In this document: positions 55,218-64,000 of the stretch, in pieces | Position numbering within the stretch: position 1 is the first letter of the stretch | Layout: the number at the start of each line of letters is the position of its first letter | Assembly (NCBI GenBank): GCA_009763385.1 | Contig: CM019826.1 | Span: 99,122,848 to 99,186,847 of the forward strand | Length of the DNA: 64,000 nucleotides | Direction of reading: 5' to 3' | Source: Coix lacryma-jobi var. lacryma-jobi | Lineage: Eukaryota; Streptophyta; Magnoliopsida; Poales; Poaceae | Made by a program: the position numbers and the translations under genes | The notes under the pieces: generated by a model | The model's input: only the letters and a program-made list of their open reading frames with translations | The model's database searches: none | Told to the model about the DNA's origin: nothing

Positions 55218-55486
55218 GACTGTTTTGCGCTGTTTTGTTCGCGGTTTGTTCGTCCGCTGTCGGAATTGATTTCCGTCTTTTGTGTTGGCTTTCTAGAGTT
55301 GTGTAGTGTCCCGCTGTGCTTCTTGGAAGCATCCACCCTACATCTAGGGTCGTGGACATTAGCAAGCTCTAGGGTTTGTCCTTTTGGGTGACTCTCGGGA
55401 CAGTGGCTACTAGTTTCCGAAAGGAAATTTTGAAGCTCCCATTCACCCCCCCTCTGGTCGCTTTCTGGTTGATTCTCTGTCCTTCA

Positions 55487-57506
55487 GTTCTACTACAGGT
55501 GACTCGGTCCTTTTGATCAAGCACTTTGACTGGATATTCTGAATAAGTCATATCTGGCTGAATGTCCACGCCTTCATAACTCATCACTTGATCAGGCACT
55601 CGCAAACATTGCTTTAACTGAGACACATGGAATACATTATGTATAGCAGCAATTTGTTCAGGCAAGTCCAACCGATAAGCTTGCTTTCCACACACCGTTT
55701 TATAATTTTAAACGATCCAATGTATCGAGGTGCTAGTTTCCCCCTTACTCCAAATCGAACCACTCCCTTCATTGGTGATACCTTCAAGTACACATAGCTT
55801 CCCTCAGAGAATACTAACGGTCTTCGTCTTTTGTCTGCGTAACTCTTTTGACGGGTCTGAGCTACCTTCAGGTTGTTTTGTATCTGCTTTACTTTTTCTT
55901 TAGCTTCATTTACTAAATCAACTCCGAAAAATTTTCTCTCGCCAGGCTCTTACCAGTTCAGCGGGGTTCGACATCTTTGTCCATAAAGCGCTTCAAATGG
56001 TGCCATCTTGATACTCTCTTGATAGCTATTATTATAAGAAAACTCTGCTAATGGAAGACATTCATCCCAGTGATCAGGATAGGTGAGCACACAAGATCTC
56101 AACATATCCTCTAAAATATGATTTACCCTCTCGGTTTGACCTCCAGTTTGAGGATGGTATGCTGTGCTAAAAAGAAGTTTGGTTCCTAATGACTCATGTA
56201 AATGCTTCCAAAACTGAGAGACAAACTGCGTTCCCCTATCAGAGACTATAGTCTTTGGTACGCCATGGAGACTTAGAATTCTGGCAATATAGATTCGAGC
56301 ATAGACAGGAGTTCTATAAGTAGTCTTAGCTGGGATAAAATGAGCTGATTTGGTTAGACGATCTACGATTACCCATATCGAGTCAAATCCCTTAGAAGTT
56401 TTGAGAAGACCCACGATGAAATCCATGCTAATATCCTCCCATTTCCAAACTGGAATAGGCAAAGGCTGTAACTCACCGGCTGGCTTCAAATGTACTGCCT
56501 TTACTTTTTGACAAGTGTCACACTGAGCCACGTAGTGAGCTATTTCAATCTTCATCTTTGTCCACCAGAATCTTTGCTTCAGATCTTGATACATTTTATT
56601 ACTTCCTGGATGGATAGCTAATCTGGTAAGATGAGCTTCATCAAGAATCTTCTGTCTGAGCTCGGATACTTTGGGAACAACTAATCGGTCCTTAAACCAT
56701 AATACACCCGTTTCATCAACTCTGAAACAAGTTGTTTCCCCTACTTTGATTTTTGCTATAATATGACCTATCCCCTTGTTGACTTTCTGAGCTGCTATAA
56801 TTTCTTCTCGTATGGAAGGCTCGACTCTGATATTATTCAAGCTTCCTTGTAAAACTATTTCTATACCCAACTTTTTTAGCTCTTGACACAGACTAAGATG
56901 CATGGGTGCAACTGTTAAACAATTGCAGTGAGGGTTTCGACTGAGAGCGTCAGCAACTACATTTGCCTTACCTGGATGGTAATGTATTTCTAGATCATAA
57001 TCCTTGATTAATTCCAGCCATCTCCTTTGTCGCATATTTAAGTCTTCTTGAGAAAAGATGTACTTTAAACTCTTGTGGTCAGTGTACATATGACAAGTAT
57101 TTCCCATCAAATAATGTCGCCATATCTTCAGCGCATGTACAACTGCAGCTAACTCCAGATCATGAGTAGGATAATGTTCTTCATGTCGTTTGAGCTGTCT
57201 AGATGCATAGGCAATGACTCTTCCTTCTTGCATCAACACACAGCCAAGACCGATTCCTGAAGCATCACAGTATACATCGAAAGGCTTCTCAATATCTGGT
57301 TGAGCTAATATTGGTGCGGTGGTAAGTAGCTTCTTTAGTGTTTGAAAAGCCTGCTCACACTCAGGAGTCCATTTAAACTTGACTTGATTCTTGAGCAATT
57401 CTGTGATAGGTTTGGCTATTTTGGAAAATCCAAGAATGAAACGGCGATAATAACCAGCCATTCCAGGAAACTGCGGACTTGATGAACTGTGGTCGGCGAC
57501 TTCCAC
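55487..57506 (-). pseudogene. pol: ChrB pol C-terminal part: RNase H, integrase, first half of chromodomain
   Basis: On the minus strand, 57506-55950 is open. It starts with the RT end (FPGMAGYYRRFI, QAFQTLKKLLTTAPILAQPD), then RNase H with VYCDASGIGLGCVL, YTDHKSLKYIF and VVADALSR. Integrase follows with the zinc finger (HPGSNKMY, CDTCQK) and catalytic core (WEDISMDFI, VSDRGTQF, QTERVNH). GGQTERV replaces the usual DGQTERV. A TAA after LNW (near 55950) replaces a Ser codon found in ChrC. The following GPY/F-like region shifts frame near 55695. From there YRLDLPEQIAAIHNVFHVSQLK leads to the chromodomain start (EYPVKVLDQKDRV), ending at the Cop2 insertion. Confidence 0.9.
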
Positions 57507-59182
57507 TTCAGAATATCCTGCACCTTTCCAGGATCCACTGCAATACCTTCAGCAGATAGCACATGACCCAGAAATTGGACTTCTTCTAACCAAAAGGCAC
57601 ACTTGCTGAATTTAGCATACAGCTGATGCTCACGCAGATGAGTCAGTACAATGCGAAGATGTTCAGCATGTTCTCCTTTGGTTTTGGAATATATCAGGAT
57701 ATCATCGATGAACACTACTACAAACTTATCAAGCTCGGGCATGAACACAGAGTTCATGAGATACATGGAATGGGCTGGAGCATTGGTTAGGCCAAAGGAC
57801 ATGACAAGATATTCATATAGGCCATATCGAGTGGTGAAAGCAGTTTTTGGAATATCTTCGGGTCTAATTTTTATCTGGTGGTACCCTGATCTAAGATCTA
57901 TTTTGGAGAAGACTTTGGCTCCGGCAAGCTGGTCAAAGAGAAGATCAATACGAGGAAGGGGATACTTGTTTTTGATGGTTACCTCATTGAGGGGACGATA
58001 GTCTACGCACATTCTCAGAGTCTTGTCCTTTTTCTTCACAAAGATAGCGGGACATCCCCAAGGAGAGGAACTAGGCCGGATAAAGCCCTTCTCTAAGAGT
58101 TCTTTTAACTGAGTCTTTAACTCGGCTAACTCTTTTGGAGCCATTCTATAAGCTCTTCGGGATACAGGTGCGGTTCCTGGTTGTAACTCAATCACAAACT
58201 CCACGTTTCTGTCCGGTGGCAGACCAGGTAATTCTTCAGGGAACACGTCAGGGAATTCTCGGACCATTGGGACATCCTCCACTCCTTCACTAACCATGGC
58301 ACATAACTTCGGGCTGATTAGTTTGGGTTTTGGAAGCTGGATGAGAAGTTGGGATTTTCGGTCTGGCGAGTTTAGACGAACAGTCCTATTCAATGTATCT
58401 AAAACAGCCCCATAACGCTGCATCCAGTTCATCCCCAGAATCACATCTAAGGTTTGATGGTTCAGCACAATCATAGAAGTGGGATAAACATGTCGTCCCA
58501 TCTCTATAGGAACTTGATGCACTATCTCATTTGCATACAGCCGACCCCCAGGTGACAGTATAGATATTTTCCCCTTGGACTCACATATTGGAATTGCATG
58601 CTTCCTGACAAACTCTCTATTGATGAATGAATGCGATGCACCAGAGTCAAAGAGTGTAACTGCTAAATGGTTGGCAACAGGAAACGTACCCAACATAACT
58701 GGTTCGCCTTCTGGAATAGTCTCAACTTGAGTATGATGAACCTGTCCAGTCTTGGGTACCACATAGATCTTCTGTGTGCCTGATCGAGAGCCAGAACGGT
58801 TGCCTTGCTGCTGCTTATTCTGTGGATTAGCTTGATTGCCTTGCTGACGAGGAACATTTGAATTATAATTCTTTGGTGAAGGACAATTCTTGGCAAAATG
58901 TCCTGACCCGCCACAGTATAACAGGGTTACTGGTTTTTGGGGTATTTGTGGATTGGGAGCTAGGTGCATTGGCTTGACGTGGGTACTGGAACTGGGAAGA
59001 GGCTTTGGCATTAGCTTGAGGCTGGTAATATTGCTGTGGTGGACGAGCAGGTACATGTGCATGGGGATAGGGTGGTATAGGAACTTGGGACGTTTCGGCA
59101 CACTCCTAGATGCGCCAGCTTGAGCAGTCTTCCTCCTTTTTGCCTCCTTGCACACGATTCTTCTCTTCAAGAGTAATGGCAA
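57416..59182 (-). pseudogene. pol: ChrB gag end, protease and reverse transcriptase (588-codon open frame, cut by frameshifts)
   Basis: The frame holds a damaged zinc knuckle (LLYCGGSGHFAKNCP), whose first Cys is missing; two offsetting one-base indels could explain it. Protease follows with DSG (LFDSGASHSFINREF) and the LDVILGMNWM block. RT has VDYRPLNEVTIKNKYPLPRI, FSKIDLRSGYHQIKI and the active site FIDD (VVVFIDDILIYSK). CAFWLEEVQFLGHVLSAEGI follows, and the frame then shifts near 57440-57500 into the RNase H frame. The N-terminal 70 residues are out of frame relative to gag. The catalytic residues of PR and RT are intact. Confidence 0.91.
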
Positions 59183-59868
59183 TACTCACAATGTCATTGG
59201 AGGTGGAGTTGGCACAGGTGGTTATCATGGTTTGCAGCTTGGTGCTCAACCCCCGCATGAAGCACTGCTTCTTCTTAGCATCAGTGTTGACATGATCAGG
59301 AGCATATTGAGAGAGATGGTTGAACTTGCTCACATACTGCATCACTGTTTGAGTACCCTGCTGCAGCTTGAGAAATTCTTCTAGCTTCATTTGCATGATG
59401 CCTGCTGGGATGTGATGTGCTCTAAAGACTTCACAAAATTCAGCCCAAGTGACTTGGTGTCCAGGAGCTTGTGTGGCCAAATAATTTGCCCACCAGGTGC
59501 CTGCTGGTCCTCTAAACTGTTGTGCTGCAAACAGAGGCTTCTGGAGGTCTGTGCATCGGATTAACTCAAACTTTTGCTCAATGGTATGCAACCACTCATT
59601 TGCTTCCAAAGGTTCTTCTGCCTTGGTAAAGAGCGGGGCGAGTATCCATAAAATCTGCGTACGTGCTGTTGGCATCCTGATTTCCTTGCCCGCGGTGTCC
59701 TTGCCCGCGCCCTTGAGCCATAGCTTGTAGCAGCCTAGTGTTATCAGCCGTCACGGTGGCCACCGCAGCAATAGCCTCAGCCAAGGTCGGGGGTGGTCGT
59801 GGTGGTGGTGGAGGGTTTTCCCCATCCTGGGATGTACCAGCCCCGGAAGCACGCGTATGCACCGGCAT
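59106..59868 (-). pseudogene. gag: ChrB gag, frameshifted
   Basis: I chose the start at 59868 (MPVHTRASG), which matches the ChrC gag start MPVNTRTG; an upstream in-frame Met is less likely. A Pro-rich segment (NPPPPPRPPP) is followed by an Ala-rich helix and YADFMDTRP. The frame shifts near 59635, and the gag core continues with LFTKAEEPLEANEWLHTIEQKFELI, TWWANYLATQAPG and FCEVFRAHHIPAGIM to 59106. It then shifts into the 59182-57416 frame, which holds the zinc knuckle. Confidence 0.88.
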
Positions 59869-60065
59869 CTGTAATATACAGCAAGTATTGCACAACATCC
59901 ATAAGTACTCATAATTAACTTAGTCATAAACTTCCATTACATCAGCAAAAGCAGTTGCATGAACATCACATGGTCTGATTTATTTATTACACAAGTCCGC
60001 TCCTAGCAGGACTATCTAGTGCAACTATCCTCCCATACTACTAGTTAGAACTACCCAAACTACGA

Positions 60066-60644
60066 TCACTCCTCGTGGTCAGTGTCGAGGCCGGAGACGT
60101 GGCCACCCTCGTCATCACTGTCGTCGATCTCGATCACCAACTCGGGCTCGTCCTCCTCCTCGTCGGGCTCTCCTCCGTCAGCAAGGACCACACCGTCCTC
60201 CATCTCGGCTGTCCCCGGCGCGTGATAGGGGTTGAGACGGTTGTTGAGGACGTGGATCTCCTCATGGAGGTTGTTGGCATACACCTCCATGTCCTCTATC
60301 TGAAACTCGAGGTGAAAGACCCGAGCGCGTGCCAGGTCCTCGCGATGCCATGCCGCATCTCTCATCTTGCGCAGCTGCTCATTCTCCTTCTCCAGGTCAG
60401 CCTCGAGCATGAGAGCCTCCCTTCGCTGCTCTTTCAGCAAACCGATCATCATGGCATCCCGTGCCCGCTCCCTGGTGGCCTCTGCAAGCGCGGCAGTGAG
60501 TCTCACGACCTCCGCGCGAAGTTCCGCCTTGCGGGTACGCCCGCTGCGGCTGCGGCTACCCTCCCCAGTACGCGGTGCGAGCTGGTGTCACGGGACTCCC
60601 CTTGGTCCCGTGCTCTTGCGTGCAGTCTGCTTAGTGCGAGCCAT
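60066..60644 (-). pseudogene. ChrB H3-tail-like ORF upstream of gag (single nonsense codon)
   Basis: From ATG at 60644 the frame runs 192 codons to the stop at 60066, interrupted only by TGA at 60590-60588, where ChrC has CGC (Arg); the change fits CpG decay. Residues 1-13 are MARTKQTARKSTG, identical to histone H3 including Met, with K4, R8, K9 and S10. After PRGVP and the stop comes HQLAPR, parallel to H3 KQLATK. Residues 28-45 are Ser/Arg-rich and basic. About 46-135 is predicted coiled coil (LTAALAEATRERARD, LEADLEKENEQLRKM). The last 40 residues are acidic (DEEEDEPELVIEIDDSDDE). No histone fold is present. It sits between the primer binding site and gag, as in ChrC, so it would be the first ORF on the transcript. 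Confidence 0.86.
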
Positions 60645-61003
60645 CCTGGAATAAATTTGAACTAAAGTCAGTTTCGTGCACCTATAAGTTAGTATAGTTA
60701 TACCCATGACCCGATATCTATTAAGAGAGGAGAATTTTTATAATTTAACTGATGCAAGATGAAAAGATGCAAACTTATGATTCTACGTATACGACATTAT
60801 TTACTTACTTGAATACCCACCAAAATAACTTTTGTATCCTTTTTAAACATAGGGCAAATACTTTCCAGCACACACCTCCTAGTAAGCAAGAAGTAAGTTA
60901 AGGTGAGCAAAAGATAAGATTAGAAAGAGCTTTTTAGATTTTTCCGTAGAAAGTAAGTTTTGAGGTTTTTCAAATTACTATAATGATTGCCACACGGATC
61001 CTG
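60645..61003 (-). other. ChrB untranslated leader
   Basis: About 360 bp of AT-rich sequence lies between the primer binding site and the H3-like ORF. I see nothing else in it. Confidence 0.6.
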
Positions 61004-61015
61004 CTCTGATACCAA
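61004..61015 (-). other. ChrB primer binding site
   Basis: The minus strand reads TTGGTATCAGAG, three bases from the LTR. It is complementary to initiator tRNA-Met. Confidence 0.92.
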
Positions 61016-61018
61016 GCC

Positions 61019-64000
61019 TGTAACAGACTCGCCCAATAATGTGGCCCACCTACACCTGTCATCTGTCCAACGACCTCTGACTGCTATGTAGGTGTGCCAC
61101 AAGACTGGATTAATCTGTTTGGATACGGTCGACGCATCCATAGGTCACAGGAATCATCCAGTACAATCATTACAGCACATGACATTTCATACAAAAATAC
61201 CAGATCGGAGAATATCAGCGGAAGTCTTACATAAACATAATATTACAAACCAGTGTTCATTATTACAACATAGGTGAAAAGGGGTTCAAGTTGCGATAGT
61301 ACTAAGTGCTGGATAAAAGTCTGATAACATAACCATATTATTAACCCTGCCCAAGGGCACATCACTTATCACCATCAGCCGGAAAGATAGTCATACAGCA
61401 TGGACCGAAGCACATCTGTTTGGCGGTCTCATCTGCAACAAGGGGTCATAGAACCCTGAGTACAGGAGTACTCAACAAGACTTACCCGACTAATAAATTG
61501 GGGAGAAGACTCAGGAATGCAGGCTGAGTGGAAAATCAAGGTAAGGCTTTAGCAAGAATCCAAAGATTTTCCTTTGCATAAAAGCTCCTACTACTAAGTA
61601 GTTGTGTCCGTCCATATTTCTAATATTAGCTAAGTAATTAATGTACATCTCATAATCAACCCATTAATCCTCCAGTGTTTCATCATTAAACTACGCTGAG
61701 GGTGCGAGGACGAGTCTCCTTTTCTCGTGGAGCAAACGACGATTCGAACCGCTTGATCTACCCAGCTGGGGCTTCCTTATCACACGACATATGCGAGACC
61801 GAACTCGCATATATCAACCTTCCCGTGGATCCGCTCAAACCGGACCGGAGCCGCGCCACCCGGAAGTACAGTACACCACCGCCCTACAACGGCCTTGATG
61901 AGTAACGTCCATCAGTGGACCGAGCAGGGTGGGTACACGCTACTCCGCCATCTCTCCACTCCCAGTGCGCGGGTGCCCGTTCCAGTAAGAGCAGTAAGAG
62001 CATAGCCACAGTAGAGCTTACCGTAGCATGTGACCAGTACTAACAAATAGTTCTCGATCCAACGGGCCAACACGGACGGGCCCTAGGTGACACAGACGGA
62101 AACACTACACCAGGACTCCATTTCCTGTGCAAGTTACCTGCCCGGTCTCATTTTAATTACACCATCCAAACCGAGGGAAGGGTTCCCAACAATAGCATCT
62201 CTCTTTTCAAAAACCTACTCTAATGAGCAAGGCAAGCAATCTAAGCATTTGTAAATAACCCCGTGACAAGGATAGTATGAGGAGTAATCAGGTAGCCAAT
62301 GCATCAAGTAGGTAACATTCAACTCCTAAACTTAATGCACCAGATTTTATCAACAAGTATATTATTTAAAATTGCAAGGTAGGGGCAAATGCACCGGGCT
62401 TGCCTTGGGGTTCTCTCTTCAGGCTCGTCCCAACAGATATCAAACCCAACCTCGTAGAAGTCCGGTGCCTCCCGTGCTGCAATCTCCGGCTGATCCGTGC
62501 TAACCTCGGTTTCTAAACGCAATATACGAACGAGCATATATAAGATGCATGTGATGCGAATATGAATGAATGCTCATGATGCAGGACAATTATAAGTAGA
62601 ATAGTACAGCAGTAAACAATAATCCTAAACTGAATTCATAAACAGACATCACAATTGGAATAAGATTCGCATAAGTGGTAACCCGAACAGATTTCATGCA
62701 CCAACTTGTTTTAACCATAACTGGAGCTACAGAATAGCTATTCAGGTGATTCAGGACAATCTGGAAATCTTAACAAATTATATAAAACTTTTCTGTAATA
62801 CACAAAAGCTGATTCCAGGGTCATATGGACAAAACAATTCATTTGGTTAAATCTGTCTAGATTCTGGACAGATTCAAACACCACTGTTCCACAGATCATA
62901 TCTGGAGTTCAGAAATAGCAACATTCGTGACCTAGACCATTCTGGAATCACATGAAATCCTCTACAACTTTTTTATAATACACCAAATCAGATTCACAAG
63001 TTAAATACCCAAACAGTTCAGTTTTCACAAACTGTCCAGATTCTGGACAACACTGCATACCCAGATTGCATAGAACATAATTTCCAGTATACATCCAACA
63101 ATATGAAATTTCAGGAGCAACTAGATATACAAAAGTACTACAACTTTGCTATACAACATTTTGACAGAAAACCACATGATCATGGTGTTATCATATTTCC
63201 AACAGAACTGATCCAGAAATGACAGAAATTGACAAGAGCAAGTTTCTTTCAATGGCATAATCAAACATGATCAAGTACTCAATTCTTAACATGATTATAC
63301 AGCAGAGATCTATCAAGGATTCACATGTAACCTTCTTATTCATGATTTCTTATCAACAGTAATTAACTCATCAATTATATATATAATTGTTAATCAAAGA
63401 TTGAGCTAATTAGACAACACAATCATGATACCATCCAAAGGGATTTCTCCTAACCCAAACCTTGCTGTGTGAATTGACTCAGTAAACATTACAGTGACTA
63501 TCAAGCTTTTAACAATATGATAAAAGAAATCAAATTGCAGAACTAAGCTTAATCAAGCAACCACCATTATTGATTAATGACTTAATTATTAAGGTTAAAA
63601 ATTTATTTTCACCAATTAGGCTCATAATTTTTGCAGAGGTGTGTTATGTGTTGCAAAGTACTACAAAATTGATTTCACAATTTCTGGACTTCAGGAACAG
63701 CCTACAAAAATTATTTAAAGTGCCTAAACCATTTATTTAACTATTTTAATACCCCAATAAAACTTGTCCAAATTCGAAGTTTCATATTTTTACAATTTTC
63801 TTTTTACATACCAGAGGTGGGCTACACAAAACTTTTCACGATTTTAGGAGCTATAACAAAAATACGGCAAAAATGACAAATTCTGCTACTGTTCATATGC
63901 GCAAAAATAAAAACCCCTAACGCTGAGCCACTGACAGGCGTGGCCCGGCTGTCAGCCAACCTAGCGCACCAGCCCGCGCGCGCGCCAGCGCTGACCGCGC
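61019..64000 (-). repeat. ChrB 5' LTR, truncated by the window end
   Basis: It starts TGTAACAGACTCGCCC and aligns with 24272-26605 and then 38854-39490. The near-identity of the two copies, apart from scattered one-base indels, identifies them as one LTR pair. No gene is present. Confidence 0.93.

Larger units (their letters stand above)
41324..55486 (+). mobile_element. Cop2: Sirevirus-type Ty1-copia element inside ChrB pol, with a nested solo LTR
   Basis: It has a 5' LTR (41324-43336), primer binding site, gag, PR-IN, Solo-5 insertion (47482-50206), RT-RNase H, non-coding 3' region, polypurine tract and 3' LTR (53482-55486). It is flanked by GTTCT duplications. The LTRs appear about 97% identical in the stretches I compared, so the insertion is fairly young, yet gag and pol contain around ten frame breaks. 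Close relative of Cop1 in coding sequence. Confidence 0.94.
53482..55486 (+). repeat. Cop2 3' LTR (2,005 bp)
   Basis: It begins TGCGGGTACATGG and ends GTCCTTCA, followed by GTTCT. The hairpin array is at 53923-54178 and the GACCGGACGC array at 54931-55217. Differences from the 5' LTR are a mix of CpG transitions and single-base indels. Confidence 0.94.
24272..64000 (-). mobile_element. ChrB: Tekay-type Ty3-gypsy chromovirus, minus strand, with two nested insertions
   Basis: On the minus strand the order is 5' LTR (from 61019 rightwards out of the window), primer binding site (61015-61004), and H3-tail-like ORF (60644-60066). Then come gag (59868 on), pol with PR-RT-RNase H-integrase, and a chromodomain split by Cop2 (55487 and 41318). 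The polypurine tract (41080-41067) and 3' LTR (41066-24272, split by ChrC) complete it. Chromodomain, Met-tRNA priming and LTRs of about 4.5 kb fit the Tekay/Del clade. It inserted into LTR-4. Confidence 0.9.

Noticed and set aside
60066..60644. Captured histone H3 gene
   Set aside because: Only the first 12 residues and a short second block match H3. The rest is coiled coil and acidic sequence without a histone fold, so it is a tail mimic rather than a histone copy.

Overview
The window is repeat-dense plant DNA from a grass. It is built almost entirely of nested LTR retrotransposons: Ty1-copia elements of the Sirevirus (SIRE/Maximus) type, Ty3-gypsy chromoviruses of the Tekay/Del type, and one Tat-like gypsy fragment. 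Several features suggest a panicoid or andropogonoid grass: initiator-Met-tRNA primer sites (TTGGTATCAGAG and variants), GC-rich LTRs carrying GACCGGACGC, CGGACAGTCCG and GGTACTACCG arrays, and the element families themselves. The species cannot be fixed from the sequence. I found no host gene, rRNA, tRNA or CRISPR array. All coding regions belong to retrotransposons and all are broken to some degree.

Left half. A Tat-like gypsy RT/RNase H fragment (19936-20470, called GypT) is the oldest visible layer. On its left it is cut inside the catalytic YIDD motif by a minus-strand Sirevirus derivative (Cop3, 11539-19935), which has lost most of pol. The 3' LTR of Cop3 was hit by another copia LTR (LTR-2, 9699-11538). 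LTR-2 was in turn hit by a nearly complete plus-strand Sirevirus (Cop1, 1-9698), whose 5' LTR begins upstream of the window.

Right half. GypT abuts the first part of a plus-strand chromovirus LTR (ChrA, 20471-23252). That is followed by a copia LTR piece (LTR-4, 23253-24271), into which the minus-strand Tekay-type chromovirus ChrB (24272 to beyond 64000) inserted. ChrB carries two insertions. A second Tekay-type element (ChrC, 26606-38848, minus) sits in its 3' LTR with target duplication ATGAT. A Sirevirus (Cop2, 41324-55486, plus) sits in its integrase chromodomain with target duplication GTTCT. Cop2 carries a minus-strand solo LTR (Solo-5, 47482-50206) with target duplication CCGTG between integrase and reverse transcriptase. 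The order GypT > ChrA > LTR-4 > ChrB > Cop2 > Solo-5 gives six insertion layers.

How the parts work. Each autonomous element follows the usual plan: an LTR promoter, tRNA-primed reverse transcription, Gag, protease, integrase, RT/RNase H, and a polypurine tract. In the copia elements integrase precedes RT. In the chromoviruses RT/RNase H precedes integrase, which ends in a chromodomain. The most striking observation is an extra ORF upstream of gag in both ChrB (60066-60644) and ChrC (35537-36141). Its N terminus copies the histone H3 tail: ChrB reads MARTKQTARKSTG, identical to H3 through residue 12. A coiled coil and a strongly acidic C terminus follow. The two copies differ by many synonymous changes while the tail is kept, which points to past selection for H3-tail mimicry in elements whose integrase carries a chromodomain. 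A second structural signal is an array of short hairpins with compensated arms in the U3 of all six copia LTR copies of one superfamily.
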